64,000 nt of DNA from Spelaeicoccus albus (GTDB lineage: Bacteria > Actinomycetota > Actinomycetes > Actinomycetales > Brevibacteriaceae): assembly GCF_013409065.1 (NCBI RefSeq), contig NZ_JACBZP010000001.1, forward strand, positions 1,612,001 to 1,676,000, written 5' to 3'. The position numbers and the translations under genes were made by a program. Under the pieces are notes generated by a model. That model searched no databases. It was not told the DNA's origin and saw only the letters and a program-made list of their open reading frames with translations. Positions 41,590 to 50,719 of the stretch are shown one piece after another. How positions within the stretch are numbered: position 1 is the stretch's first letter; each line of letters opens with the position of its first letter.

Positions 41590-42744
41590 ATGATCACCTC
41601 CGGGTACGCCTTCGTCGGCGTATTACTGGGCCTGGCCGCCCTCATCGTCTGGTTTGAAAAACGCAAGGCCTGGAAGTTATTCAAATACGTTCCGGGATTC
41701 GTGCTGCTGTACATCGGCGCAGCACTGCTCAACACGTTTGGCGCCTTCGGCGACTCGAAAGAGATCGAGAACGTCGGCGGCAGCATCCGGGACCTGCTGC
41801 TGCCGGCCATGATTTTGTTGTTCTTGTTCAAATGCGACTTGCGCAAAATCGTGAAGCTCGGCCCCAAGCTGCTCATCACCTTCTTCATGACCACCGTCAG
41901 TATGATCGTGGCGTTCACCGCGGTCTTCTTCGTCTTCCAAGGACTCGTCGGCGACGAAGCCTGGAAGGGCGTGGGCGCGCTTTCGGCCTCGTGGACGGGC
42001 GGCTCGGCCAATATGGTCGCCGTCCAGGGCATCCTGCACGCGCCGCAGGACATTTTCGGTTACGTCCTCATCGTCGACACGCTGATGTACTCGATTTGGC
42101 TGCTGATCATGTTCGGCTCGGTGGCGTGGTCCGACAAGTTCAACCGCTGGACCAAGGCGGACGTCACCTATCTGAACGCTCACACCGGGTCGGAGGCCGG
42201 CGAGGCGGACAAGCCGATGGATCTGGCGTCGCTGCTCTCGCTGATCGGCTTCTCGATTATGATCTCGGCCGCCGCGACCTGGATCGGCACGATGCTGCCC
42301 GATATCGGCATCGTCATCAATTCGACCACCTGGACGATCTTAATAGTCAGCGTGCTCGGTCTCGTCCTGGCCACGACTCCGATCGGCAAGACCGCCGGTT
42401 CGGCGGACGTCGCGCAAATCATGCTCTACATGATCATCGGGATCATCGCCTCCGGGTCCGATTTCACCTCGATCGCCGATGCCCCGGCATACCTGTTGAT
42501 CGGAGCCCTCGTGCTTGTCGTTCACGCAGGGCTCATGACGATCTACGCGAAATTGACGAAGACCGAACTGTTCAGCCTGGCCGTGGCCAGCACGGCACAC
42601 GTCGGCGGCGTCGCCTCGGCGCCCGTCGTGGCCGGCGCGTTCAACCGCCAGCTCGTGCCGGTCGGCGTCCTGTTCGCCCTCATCGGCGCGTTCATGGGCA
42701 CAATCGTCGGCCTGTTGATCGCCCAGATCCTGGCGGTGATCTGA
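41590..42744 (+). CDS. DUF819 family membrane protein (YjcL-like), putative murein-peptide permease
   Basis: 384 residues, about 10 helices. Two similar halves can be seen, each with a glycine/serine-rich stretch (ALSASWTGGSANMVAVQGIL and VASTAHVGGVASAPVVAGAFN), the DUF819 hallmark. No transport activity is firmly known to me. It is immediately followed by a dipeptide epimerase (stop/start TGATG) and a YkfC-like endopeptidase, so import of murein tripeptides or dipeptides is a reasonable guess. ATG with AAGGGAG upstream. Confidence 0.75.
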   Translation: MITSGYAFVGVLLGLAALIVWFEKRKAWKLFKYVPGFVLLYIGAALLNTFGAFGDSKEIENVGGSIRDLLLPAMILLFLFKCDLRKIVKLGPKLLITFFMTTVSMIVAFTAVFFVFQGLVGDEAWKGVGALSASWTGGSANMVAVQGILHAPQDIFGYVLIVDTLMYSIWLLIMFGSVAWSDKFNRWTKADVTYLNAHTGSEAGEADKPMDLASLLSLIGFSIMISAAATWIGTMLPDIGIVINSTTWTILIVSVLGLVLATTPIGKTAGSADVAQIMLYMIIGIIASGSDFTSIADAPAYLLIGALVLVVHAGLMTIYAKLTKTELFSLAVASTAHVGGVASAPVVAGAFNRQLVPVGVLFALIGAFMGTIVGLLIAQILAVI

Positions 42745-43871
42745 TGCCCGTGGCACGCATCCGCACCCATGTCGAAGCGGCTGCGCTCACCCGACCGTTC
42801 ATCACATCCAGGCGCCGGGTCGATACCGTGGCAACCGTCGTGGTCGAGGTCGAACTCGCCGACGGCACGGTGGGGATCGGCGCCGCTTCGGAGAACCCGG
42901 CGGTCACGGGCGAGACGGTGGACTCCATCACGGCGCTCGTCACGGGGCAAATCGCGGACGCCGTCACGGGGTCGCCGGCGTCGCTGGCGGACCTGGCGCG
43001 CGCCGTCGGGGCATCGGCGGTCGGTAACGCCTCAGCCAAGGCGGCTGTCGACATGGCCATTCACGACGCGCACGCCCGCGCGCTCGGCGTCCCGCTCACC
43101 ACGTTGCTGGGTGGCGACGTCCGCGCCGCAATGGCGGGCGACATGACCGTCAGCCTCGACGAGCCCGACGTGATGGCCCGGCACGCGGCCGACGCCGCGG
43201 AGTCCGGATTCACCTGCATCAAGGTCAAGCTCGGCAACGACACCGCCCGTGACCTCGACCGGCTGCGAGCGGTGTGCGACGCGGCGCCGCACGCCCGGCT
43301 GCGCTTGGACGCAAACCAGGGATGGAACGCAAAGGACGCGGTGAGAGTGATCCGCCGAATCGAGGACGCCGACCTACCCGTCGACTTGGTCGAGCAGCCC
43401 GTGCCCAAATGGGATCTCGACGGGCTCGCGGCGGTCACGCGCGCCGCCGGGCTGCCCATCATGGCGGATGAGTCCCTTGCGAGCCCGCACGATGCGTTCG
43501 AACTGGCCCGTCGCGGCGCTGCGGACTTGTTCAACATCAAGCTCGCCAAGTGCGGCGGCATCCGGCAGGCACTGCAGATCGCGGATATCGCCGAAGCCGC
43601 CGGAATCGAATGCATGGTCGGCGCCATGATGGAACCTCGGATCGCCATCACTGCCGCCGCCCACGTCGCGGCGGCACATCCCAACATCACCGTGATCGAC
43701 CTCGACTCGGCCGACTGGTTTGCCGACTCCGGCACCGGCGGAAGCGTCACCGTCGACGGGGTTCTGCACCTCTGCGGCGGCCCCGGTCTCGGCATCGACC
43801 CCGCCCGCAACGCCGACAACGGACACCAAACACCCCGGCCCCACTCCCGCACCGAAAGGAAAGAACAATGA
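42744..43871 (+). CDS. ykfB: Dipeptide epimerase (L-Ala-D/L-Glu epimerase-like, enolase superfamily)
   Basis: 375 residues. Enolase-superfamily catalytic set is intact: K160 and K162 (CIKVKLG), metal ligands D189 (RLDANQGW), E217 (VEQPV) and D242 (ADES), and the second base lysine K266 or K269 (NIKLAKCGG). The DLD pair at 319-321 is the substrate-amine motif of dipeptide epimerases. It inverts D-Glu in L-Ala-D-Glu, allowing murein peptide breakdown. The start overlaps the DUF819 stop and the stop overlaps the endopeptidase start (ATGA), giving the same gene pair as Bacillus ykfB-ykfC. The symbol is by analogy. Confidence 0.85.
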   Translation: MPVARIRTHVEAAALTRPFITSRRRVDTVATVVVEVELADGTVGIGAASENPAVTGETVDSITALVTGQIADAVTGSPASLADLARAVGASAVGNASAKAAVDMAIHDAHARALGVPLTTLLGGDVRAAMAGDMTVSLDEPDVMARHAADAAESGFTCIKVKLGNDTARDLDRLRAVCDAAPHARLRLDANQGWNAKDAVRVIRRIEDADLPVDLVEQPVPKWDLDGLAAVTRAAGLPIMADESLASPHDAFELARRGAADLFNIKLAKCGGIRQALQIADIAEAAGIECMVGAMMEPRIAITAAAHVAAAHPNITVIDLDSADWFADSGTGGSVTVDGVLHLCGGPGLGIDPARNADNGHQTPRPHSRTERKEQ

Positions 43872-44923
43872 AGTCACGCTTTCGCTCCCGCACCGTGATC
43901 GGCGCCGCATTGGTCACCGCGCTGCTTCTGCCGGTTGGGGCTACGACCGCGGCCGCCCAATCGCCGAAGACCGCCGGAGCACACGGCGGAATCGAAGCCG
44001 GCGACACTGCATTCGTCGACGTGTCGGTGGCGACTCTGTGGGTGGGGCCGCGCATGACCCGGTCGATCGACAAACCGTCGACGACCAATCCGGTCGACCT
44101 GGACGCGTGGAACCGGTCCATGGAGGATACGCAAACCCGCCGTTGGTTGACCGGAAAACTCGAAACCCAGGCGTCGTACGGCGCAAAGGTCACGGTACTG
44201 GGAATCGACGGCTCGTGGGCCCACGTTGCCGTGGCCGGCCAAAAAACGCCGCGGAACGACCGCGGCTACCCCGGCTGGGTGCCGGTCCGCCAGCTGGTGA
44301 AGAACGACGCATTTTCCGAACGGGTCAAGACGAGCGATCGCGCCGTCGTGACGGCCAAGAAGACCTGGCTGACGAAGAAGGCGTCCGGCGAGCACCGCAT
44401 GGTGCGGATCGGCTTCAACACGAAGCTGCCGGTGCTCGACCGGGAAAGCAGTGCCGTCCGCGTGGCCACGCCCGACGGGAAGAAAGCGTGGGTGGACTCC
44501 GACTCCGTCGCGGTCTACGCGCCCGGTCAACAGCCGCCCGCGCCCACGGGCGCCGATCTCGTGCGCACCGGCAAGAAGTTTCTCGGCTTGCGATATCTCT
44601 GGGCCGGAGTCTCCGCATGGGGGTTCGACTGCTCGGGCTTCACGTCGTCGATCTATCGCGCGCACGGAATCGCCATTCCGCGCGATGCCGGCGCCCAGGC
44701 CGAGGCGGCGAACGGCAGGCCCGTCGACAAAAACCACCTGAAGCCCGGCGATCTGCTCTTCTTCGCCCAGCCCGGCGGCACCGGGGCGGTGCACCACGTC
44801 GGCATGTACATCGGCGGCGGCCGGATGATCCACGCCCCGAATGCGTCGACCCGGGTGCAGATCGTCGATTGGCGGCAGTGGGACACCTCGAACGAATTTG
44901 CCGGCGCTCAGCGATTCCTCTAA
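43868..44923 (+). CDS. ykfC: NlpC/P60 gamma-D-glutamyl-L-diamino acid endopeptidase (YkfC-like)
   Basis: 351 residues. A signal-type N-terminus (ALVTALLLPVGATTAAAQ) suggests export. Two bacterial SH3 domains follow, with the YkfC-specific start VSVATLWVGPRM, NPVDLDAWNRSM and GKLETQASYG. The C-terminal NlpC/P60 domain has catalytic C255 (FDCSGF), H310 (VHHVGMY) and H322 (IHAPN). YkfC cuts after D-Glu in peptides with a free N-terminal L-Ala, releasing L-Ala-D-Glu for the epimerase encoded just upstream. A secreted form would need the dipeptide to be imported, a job proposed for the DUF819 protein. Confidence 0.9.
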   Translation: MKSRFRSRTVIGAALVTALLLPVGATTAAAQSPKTAGAHGGIEAGDTAFVDVSVATLWVGPRMTRSIDKPSTTNPVDLDAWNRSMEDTQTRRWLTGKLETQASYGAKVTVLGIDGSWAHVAVAGQKTPRNDRGYPGWVPVRQLVKNDAFSERVKTSDRAVVTAKKTWLTKKASGEHRMVRIGFNTKLPVLDRESSAVRVATPDGKKAWVDSDSVAVYAPGQQPPAPTGADLVRTGKKFLGLRYLWAGVSAWGFDCSGFTSSIYRAHGIAIPRDAGAQAEAANGRPVDKNHLKPGDLLFFAQPGGTGAVHHVGMYIGGGRMIHAPNASTRVQIVDWRQWDTSNEFAGAQRFL

Positions 44924-44948
44924 ACGATTTCGTGCCTACTATCGAGAC

Positions 44949-45332
44949 ATGGATGATGTGCAGCGGGTCGACAGTCTGCAAGATGCGGTTGTCGATTACG
45001 GGTTCGCGTACCTCTTGACTGTCGGCGACGACGGCCGGCCGCACGCGGTGGCGGTCACCCCGCGGCTTGCCGACGGGCACCTCCAGGTCGACGACGTCGG
45101 GTCTCGGAGCTTGCGCAATCTGGCGGCGCGTCCCGACGTGTCGTTCGTGTGGCCGCCGCGGGCCGTCGACGAGTATTCGTTGATCGCGGACGGCGTTGCA
45201 GCGGTCGGCGACGGCGGAGCGATAGTCGTGGCCCCGAGCCGGGCGGTCCTGCATCGGCCCGGCCGCGCGCCGCAAGTCGATCCGCCCGGCGAAGGATGCG
45301 CCTCGGACTGCCGCGAGCTGCGGCTGGCCTGA
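44949..45332 (+). CDS. Pyridoxamine 5'-phosphate oxidase-like flavin split-barrel protein
   Basis: 127 residues from ATG 44949. DYGFAYLLTVGDDGRPHAVAVTPRL and the mid-region LAARPDVSFVWPP match the small FMN/F420-binding split-barrel family (PPOX-like). Role unknown; many actinobacterial members are F420- or heme-related reductases. It follows ykfC by 25 nt but the ribosome site is weak. A strong hairpin lies 39 nt downstream. Confidence 0.65.
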   Translation: MDDVQRVDSLQDAVVDYGFAYLLTVGDDGRPHAVAVTPRLADGHLQVDDVGSRSLRNLAARPDVSFVWPPRAVDEYSLIADGVAAVGDGGAIVVAPSRAVLHRPGRAPQVDPPGEGCASDCRELRLA

Positions 45333-45370
45333 TGGCGCAGACCGTTTGAGTGCGTTTGCTCGACGCGTGC

Positions 45371-45428
45371 GGGGTAGTTTGTCCCCCGTGGGGCTGCAAT
45401 TACAGCACCACGAGGGACAAACCACCCC
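45371..45428. repeat. Large inverted repeat (21-bp arms, 16-nt loop)
   Basis: Arms 45371-45391 and 45408-45428 pair at 19 of 21 positions (GGGGTAGTTTGTCCC... with ...GGGACAAACCACCCC). No T-run follows, so it is either a rho-type or stem-only terminator for the upstream gene or an intergenic repeat element. It differs from the REP-like family at 20.4 and 36.6 kb. Confidence 0.8.
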
Positions 45429-45465
45429 GGAGGCCGGCCGTCCGGGAGGACTGTCTCCGGCGTCG

Positions 45466-45473
45466 CCTATAGG
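45466..45473. promoter_or_regulatory. CCTATAGG motif upstream of FMN dehydrogenase
   Basis: The sequence GCCTATAGGATATTGT holds a perfect 8-bp palindrome CCTATAGG, 45 nt upstream of the start at 45518. It matches the TATAGGA[A/T]AT motif found before several genes to the right, proposed as a GntR-family site. TAGGAT could also be a -10 element. Confidence 0.5.
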
Positions 45474-45517
45474 ATATTGTTCCAAGAGATGATCCGTAGA
45501 CCGTCGAAAGGAACACG

Positions 45518-46771
45518 ATGCGTAGCGCGCCTCGCGGGAATGCCGCCACCGAACTGGTCAAGATGCTCATTGCCGGAGGAGTGTCCGTCGATTCGCTCGC
45601 GGCCGCCCCGACAATTGCCGACATTCGGCTGCTGGCGCGGCGGCGACTGCCTCGGATGGCCTTCGACTTCGTCGACGGGGGAGCCGACGCCGAGAACACG
45701 TTGCGCGCCAATGTGGCCGACTTGGCAAAGGTGACGTTCGACCCGCGCTCGCTGGTCGACGTGTCGACCGGCGACCTGTCGACGACAGTGACCGGCGAAC
45801 GGATGCCGATGCCGCTACTGCTCGGGCCCGCGGGCTCCGTGCGGATTTTCGGCGGCGACGGCGAACTTTCGGCAGTGCGGGCCGCAGGCAAGGCCGGACT
45901 GACCTACACGATCAGCACGGCGTCCAGCTGGTCGATTGAAGAAATCGCCGCCGAAGCAACGGGACCGCTCTGGTTCCAGCTCTACATGTGGCGCAGCCCG
46001 GACATCGTTCGGAACCTGGTGAAACGCGCGGCCGACGTCGGGTGCACGGCGCTCGTCGTCACAATCGACGTTCCGGTCAACGGTAAGCGCGCCCGCGATC
46101 AGCGCAACGGCATGTCGATTCCGCCGCAGGTCACGCTCCGCAACGCGGCAGGAGCCATTCGCCACCCCGCCTGGCTGGCCAGCCTGTTGCGCGGCCCCGC
46201 CATCGGATTCCGTAACCTCCAGGGAATCGCCGAGGGGTCAAGTGCCATGTCCCATCAGGAATACATCAACACCGAGCTCGTCAATCTCTCCGCCACCTGG
46301 GACGACATTGCGTGGTTGCGCCGCGAATGGGACGGGCCGCTCTTCGTCAAGGGCGTGATGAGCCTGGACGACGCCGAACAAGCTGCGCGCGTCGGGGCCG
46401 ACGGCATCTTCGTCAGCAACCACGGCGGACGGCAACTCGACAGTTTGCCGAGCTCGATCAGCGTGTTGCCGCGCATGGTCGATTCCTTCGGCGACCGCCT
46501 CAGTATCATCTTCGACGGCGGCGTCCGCAGCGGCGGCGACGTACTCAAGGCCAAGGCCATCGGTGCGGACGCTGCAGCCCTCGGCCGTAGCTGGGTCTGG
46601 GGAGCCGCCGCTGCGGGGGAGCGCGGCGTCGAACGCGTCATCGACATCTACCGGTCCGAATTGCGCGAGACGATGATCTTGCTCGGCAAGACGTCGGTCG
46701 ACCAGATCGACAGGTCGGTGGTCCATTTCCCGTCCGAATGGAGCGGCGGCCGGGCCGGCGTCCGCAGCTGA
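45518..46771 (+). CDS. FMN-dependent alpha-hydroxyacid dehydrogenase/oxidase (LldD-like)
   Basis: 417 residues; ATG with AAAGGAA five nt upstream. It oxidises 2-hydroxyacids such as lactate, glycolate or mandelate to 2-oxoacids. The FMN-binding and active-site residues are present: K278 (VKG), catalytic H302 and R305 in SNHGGRQLD, DGGVRSGGDVLKAKAIGA for the phosphate site, and an N-terminal FDFVDGGADAENT. Alone on its strand, opposite the Nramp-like gene; a CCTATAGG site lies upstream, as before other carbohydrate genes. The exact hydroxyacid, possibly a C4 acid, is not determinable. Confidence 0.85.
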   Translation: MRSAPRGNAATELVKMLIAGGVSVDSLAAAPTIADIRLLARRRLPRMAFDFVDGGADAENTLRANVADLAKVTFDPRSLVDVSTGDLSTTVTGERMPMPLLLGPAGSVRIFGGDGELSAVRAAGKAGLTYTISTASSWSIEEIAAEATGPLWFQLYMWRSPDIVRNLVKRAADVGCTALVVTIDVPVNGKRARDQRNGMSIPPQVTLRNAAGAIRHPAWLASLLRGPAIGFRNLQGIAEGSSAMSHQEYINTELVNLSATWDDIAWLRREWDGPLFVKGVMSLDDAEQAARVGADGIFVSNHGGRQLDSLPSSISVLPRMVDSFGDRLSIIFDGGVRSGGDVLKAKAIGADAAALGRSWVWGAAAAGERGVERVIDIYRSELRETMILLGKTSVDQIDRSVVHFPSEWSGGRAGVRS

Positions 46772-46821
46772 CGGGCCGCCCTACCGGCCGGCGCCGGCGG
46801 CAGGCCCGCCGACGCCGTGCG

Positions 46822-48237
46822 TCACGAGCTTCCGATCGAGAAGCCGAAGACGTTCAATAGCGTATAGATCCCGAGCAGCCCGATCGCGACGCTACTGATC
46901 ACGAGGGCCGCGTTGAACCAATTGCCGCCGTGCAGACGCTTGTCGACTTCCTGTTTGCGCAGGTACCACACTGCCACCACCACTGCGACCAGGAAGACGC
47001 CCGTGACGACGCCGCCGATCTGCACCATCAGCACCGGTACGCGCAGAACCAAGAACGCCACGCCCCAAATGATCGGCATGATGACCGTGAAGAAGCGGAT
47101 CCACCGCAGTCGCACGACGGGACTCCGGTGCCAGTCGAAGGCGCCGAACGTGGCAAGAATGTTCGTGTACATGCGCGCCCAGCTCGGAATGGCCGCCCAC
47201 ATGGTCGATCCCAGTACGGCGATGGCGCCGATGAGGAAGCCGATGCTTGCCCACTGACCGAGCGTGTCCGTGTACATACGCGACAAGGTGGTGATCATCT
47301 TGTTGCCCTCGGGCGCGAGGCCCTGCGGGTGCAACACTGCGGCGCCCATGATGAAGAACGCGACGGTGCCGAAGGTGTAGATCACCCACGAGATGATGGC
47401 GTCCTTGTACATGACGCGGATCCAACCCTTGGCGCGGCGCTCCCAGTCCTTGGTGCCGTCATTGGGGCCGACCCAGCGGGCATATCCCTTTTCCACGCAC
47501 CAGTACGTGTAGTAGGTGATCTCATCGGCGCCGACGCCGGTGATGCCGAACATGGCGATTGCCGCGCCGACAGCTCCCGCCGGGATCGTGAAGGTCAGGC
47601 CGCCGAGGAGGTCGTCGGCGCCGTAGCCGAACGGGGTCATGGGCAAGCCGAGGGCGATCACGACTGTGGCGAACACGAAGATCACGACGAGTGCGAACGC
47701 GCCGCGTTCGATCAGCCGGTAACTGTTCTTGTACAACAACACGATGCTGAGGATCACCATGAAGATCGTCCAAATGGTCACCGACGTCGTTCCAAGCGGC
47801 GGGCCGCCCAGCGGAATGAGAATGCTGGCAGCCACGGAGACGCCGCCGACGATCCCGCCGAACTGCAGGAATTTGGACAACGCCAGCACGATCCAGAGGA
47901 TGTTGATCCAGCTGACGCGGCCGATCTTCGGCGGCACCTTGTTGTAGCCGGTCAGGGCCGGATTGCCCGTCACGATTGTCCACCGTGCGAGTTCGACCTG
48001 CACCGCGACTTTGACGAGCGTGCTGAAGATGACCATCCACAAGATGGCGAAGCCGACCTTGGCGCCCAGTGCGGTCGTGGCGATGAGCTCGCCCGATCCG
48101 ACGATGGAGGCGCTCAAGATCATGCCGGGCCCGAGATATCTCAGACTGGCCTTCCAACCGACGGGCGGTTCTTTCACCCCGTCGGCCGTGAGCGTGTAGG
48201 GGTCGCGAGTGGGTGCGGAATCGGGAGCTGTCGACAT
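46822..48237 (-). CDS. Nramp-fold transporter lacking the metal-binding motif
   Basis: 471 residues from ATG 48237 (AGGA about eight nt upstream), about 11 helices. It shows Nramp-type helix patterns (GPGMILSASIVGSGELIATTALGAKVGFAILW) but the metal-binding DPGN of helix 1 is replaced by SIVGSGE, and helix 6 carries ITGVGADEITYY in place of the Ala/Met-Pro-His pattern. So manganese or iron transport is unlikely. It is divergent from the erythrulose-kinase operon, with TATAGG-like sites at both promoters, so an organic solute is favoured. Confidence 0.75.
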   Translation of the reverse strand: MSTAPDSAPTRDPYTLTADGVKEPPVGWKASLRYLGPGMILSASIVGSGELIATTALGAKVGFAILWMVIFSTLVKVAVQVELARWTIVTGNPALTGYNKVPPKIGRVSWINILWIVLALSKFLQFGGIVGGVSVAASILIPLGGPPLGTTSVTIWTIFMVILSIVLLYKNSYRLIERGAFALVVIFVFATVVIALGLPMTPFGYGADDLLGGLTFTIPAGAVGAAIAMFGITGVGADEITYYTYWCVEKGYARWVGPNDGTKDWERRAKGWIRVMYKDAIISWVIYTFGTVAFFIMGAAVLHPQGLAPEGNKMITTLSRMYTDTLGQWASIGFLIGAIAVLGSTMWAAIPSWARMYTNILATFGAFDWHRSPVVRLRWIRFFTVIMPIIWGVAFLVLRVPVLMVQIGGVVTGVFLVAVVVAVWYLRKQEVDKRLHGGNWFNAALVISSVAIGLLGIYTLLNVFGFSIGSS

Positions 48238-48250
48238 TGCCAATCCTGTA

Positions 48251-48260
48251 TCCAATAGGG
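48251..48260 (-). promoter_or_regulatory. CCTATTGGATA motif upstream of the Nramp-like gene
   Basis: On the minus strand CCCTATTGGATACAGG, one base from CCTATAGG in the core, 14 nt before the ATG at 48237. It belongs to the set of CCTATAGG-like sites. Confidence 0.4.
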
Positions 48261-48432
48261 TTTTAATGAGTATGGGTGGTATCCGGGGATACGTCAATAC
48301 CTCGAGACCGCTTTGTGATGTACCGCCGGCGGTGACCGGCAAGACGGTGAATGCGCGGGGTTTCGAGCAGCAAAGCGCCCGTCGGCCGGGGCACGAGGCG
48401 GTTCGTTTGACTTTCAGCATCGTGCCGGGTAA

Positions 48433-48442
48433 TCCTATAGGA
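48433..48442. promoter_or_regulatory. TCCTATAGGA palindrome upstream of derK operon
   Basis: Perfect 10-bp palindrome within AATCCTATAGGAAATT, 38 nt before the derK-like start at 48480. The last gene of the operon encodes a GntR/FCD regulator, so this is the best candidate autoregulatory operator. It also marks the region as promoter, making the earlier ATG at 48453 an unlikely start. Confidence 0.6.
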
Positions 48443-48479
48443 AATTGGGACAATGAAAAATGGCCGAGATCGGAGCGCA

Positions 48480-50222
48480 ATGACACGGCTGTTCAATGAA
48501 CCGAGCGCGTTCTCTGACGAACTCGCCGAAGGATTCGTCGCCGCGAACCCGGCATACGTGCGGAAGGTGCCCGGCGGTGTGGTTCGTGCCACGAAGACCG
48601 CGGGCGGCAGTGTCGCGGTGGTGGTCGGCGGGGGATCCGGGCACTATCCGGCCTTTGCCGGACTCGTCGGACGCGGCATGGCGCACGGCGCGGCAATGGG
48701 AAATATCTTTGCCTCGCCCTCGGCCCACCAGGTCTACGATGTGGCAAGGGCGGCCGAGCATGGCGGCGGCGTCATTCTCAGTTTCGGCAATTACGCCGGC
48801 GACGTACTGCATTTCGGCCAGGCGGCCGAACGCCTGAACGCCGAGGGCATCCGCACCGAAATCGTGACCGTCACCGATGACGTGGCAAGCGCGCCTCCGG
48901 ATGAAATCGCCAAACGGCGCGGCATCGCCGGCGATCTGACGGTCTTCAAGGTGGCCGGCGCGGCCGCCGACGCCGGATACGACTTCGACGAGGTCGTGCG
49001 TGTGGCACGGCAGGCCAACGACCGTACCCGCTCGTTCGGCGTCGCCTTTGCGGGATGCACGCTTCCCGGTGCGGACGAACCGCTCTTCACGGTGCCGGAG
49101 GGCAGAATGTCTCTCGGACTGGGAATTCACGGCGAGCCCGGCATTTCCGAGGCAGACATTCCCACCGCCGACGGGCTTGCCGACCTCTTTGTCGACAAGC
49201 TGTTGGCCGAACGTCCCGACGGCGCCGACGCGCGGGTTGCCGCCGTCCTGAACGGATTGGGCACGGTGAAATACGAAGAGCTCTTCGTCGTCTATCGCCG
49301 CGTGAGCAAACGGTTGGCCGACGCCGGTCTGACAATTGTCGAGCCCGAGGTCGGCGAGCTGTGCACGAGTCTCGACATGGCCGGCGCCTCGCTGACCTTG
49401 TGCTGGCTCGACGACGAACTCGAACGACTCTGGACGGCGCCGGCGGACGCGCCGGCATTCCGCAAAGGCAGTATGGGCGACGCGCAGATGGATGATGCAC
49501 GGGGAACCGCGGTGTCCGCGTCCGCTGAGATCCCCGCAGCCTCGGAGGAGTCTCGACGTGTCGTGCCGCTGCTGCTCGATGTGCTGCGCGCCATCCGGCA
49601 AGTCACCATCGACGGCTCGCAGGAATTCGGCCGTATCGACGCGGTGGCGGGCGACGGCGACCACGGAATCGGCATGGAACGCGGCGCCCGTGCCGGCGTC
49701 GATGCCGCCGAATCGGCAGCCAGCGCCGGCGCGGGCGCCGGAACGGTACTGCAATGGGCGGCCGATGCGTGGGCCGATAAGGCAGGCGGCACGTCCGGCG
49801 CATTATGGGGCGTCCTGCTCGGAGCCGTGGCCCAGACCTTCGGCGATACCGAGGCCGTCCATCGACGCGACGCGGCAACCGCTCTCGAGGCAGGCACGGA
49901 CGCCGTCATGAGACTCGGCAAGGCCGAACTCGGCGACAAGACAATGGTTGACGTGCTCGTGCCGTTTTCGCAGGCCGTGACCGACCGGATCGGCGCCGGC
50001 AACACTGCCGCCGAAGCCTGGACGGCCGGCGCAGCAGTTGCCGACGCCGCCGCCGCAGCCACGGCCGACTTGACGCCCAAGATCGGCCGCGCCCGCCCGC
50101 TCGCCGACAAGAGCATCGGCACCCCGGACGCCGGAGCCGTGTCGCTGGCACGCATCGTCGGCGCGGTGGCCGCCGTCTTGAACGACGCACGGAACGACTC
50201 GCAGCAAGGAGAAAACGCATGA
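48480..50222 (+). CDS. derK: Erythrulose kinase (DhaK-DhaL fusion, DerK-like)
   Basis: 580 residues from ATG 48480 with GGAG upstream. DhaK domain: GGGSGH (50-55) and the covalent substrate-binding H217 in GIHGEPG. DhaL domain: DGDHG at 392-396, magnesium-binding Asp residues, then [13 protein letters not shown] single-chain dihydroxyacetone kinase fold using ATP. N-terminal [11 protein letters not shown] with VPGGVVRA resembles the mycobacterial D-erythrulose 4-kinase. The next genes, an RpiB-type and a TIM-type isomerase, are the known partners for making erythrose 4-phosphate. Plain dihydroxyacetone remains an alternative substrate. Confidence 0.85.
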   Translation: MTRLFNEPSAFSDELAEGFVAANPAYVRKVPGGVVRATKTAGGSVAVVVGGGSGHYPAFAGLVGRGMAHGAAMGNIFASPSAHQVYDVARAAEHGGGVILSFGNYAGDVLHFGQAAERLNAEGIRTEIVTVTDDVASAPPDEIAKRRGIAGDLTVFKVAGAAADAGYDFDEVVRVARQANDRTRSFGVAFAGCTLPGADEPLFTVPEGRMSLGLGIHGEPGISEADIPTADGLADLFVDKLLAERPDGADARVAAVLNGLGTVKYEELFVVYRRVSKRLADAGLTIVEPEVGELCTSLDMAGASLTLCWLDDELERLWTAPADAPAFRKGSMGDAQMDDARGTAVSASAEIPAASEESRRVVPLLLDVLRAIRQVTIDGSQEFGRIDAVAGDGDHGIGMERGARAGVDAAESAASAGAGAGTVLQWAADAWADKAGGTSGALWGVLLGAVAQTFGDTEAVHRRDAATALEAGTDAVMRLGKAELGDKTMVDVLVPFSQAVTDRIGAGNTAAEAWTAGAAVADAAAAATADLTPKIGRARPLADKSIGTPDAGAVSLARIVGAVAAVLNDARNDSQQGENA

Positions 50223-50719
50223 GTGACAAGCTGACAATCGTTGTCGGCTCCGACGACGCCGGCTTCGACTACAAAGAGGCATTGAAAGCGGATCTCGAAG
50301 CCAGTGACCTCGTCGAATCGGTGACCGACGTGGGCGTCGACGCGCAGTCCCACACCGCGTATCCGCACGTCGCAGTCGCGGCCGCGCGCACAGTGGCCGC
50401 CGGCGAGGCCGACCGGGCATTGCTGATTTGCGGCACCGGGCTCGGCGTAGCGATCTCGGCCAACAAGGTCAAGGGCATCCGCGCCGTGACGGCCCACGAC
50501 GGATACTCGGTCGAGCGCGCCATCAAGTCCAACAACGCGCAAGTGCTCTGCATGGGCCAGCGCGTCGTCGGCCTGGAGCTGGCACGCAAGCTCGCCGCCG
50601 AATGGCTCACTTACCGCTTCGACACCTCATCGGCGTCCGCCGAGAAAGTCGCGGCCATCGACAACTACGACCAGGCCGACAGCTCTCTGCCGGAATCGGT
50701 TGGAACGGAGTGTGACTGA
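50219..50719 (+). CDS. derI: RpiB-family sugar phosphate isomerase (D-erythrulose 4-phosphate isomerase-like)
   Basis: 166 residues; ATG overlaps the kinase stop. RpiB fold with catalytic C71 in [20 protein letters not shown] and [13 protein letters not shown]. The usual GSDHAG is GSDDAG here (Asp at 13), a change I associate with the C4-sugar isomerase branch and not ribose 5-phosphate isomerase. It likely converts D-erythrulose 4-phosphate to D-erythrose 4-phosphate, which enters the pentose-phosphate pathway. Confidence 0.8.
   Translation: MSDKLTIVVGSDDAGFDYKEALKADLEASDLVESVTDVGVDAQSHTAYPHVAVAAARTVAAGEADRALLICGTGLGVAISANKVKGIRAVTAHDGYSVERAIKSNNAQVLCMGQRVVGLELARKLAAEWLTYRFDTSSASAEKVAAIDNYDQADSSLPESVGTECD

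Noticed and set aside
46822-48237. Calling the gene mntH (manganese transporter)
   Set aside because: The DPGN metal-binding motif is absent and the context is carbohydrate catabolism.
46930-48258. Plus-strand frame of 442 codons
   Set aside because: Antisense to the Nramp-fold gene, His/Asp-rich with no recognisable domain.
46822-48486. Start of the Nramp-like protein at 48486 (554 codons)
   Set aside because: The extension crosses the divergent promoter region and overlaps the derK start; ATG 48237 fits the first helix.
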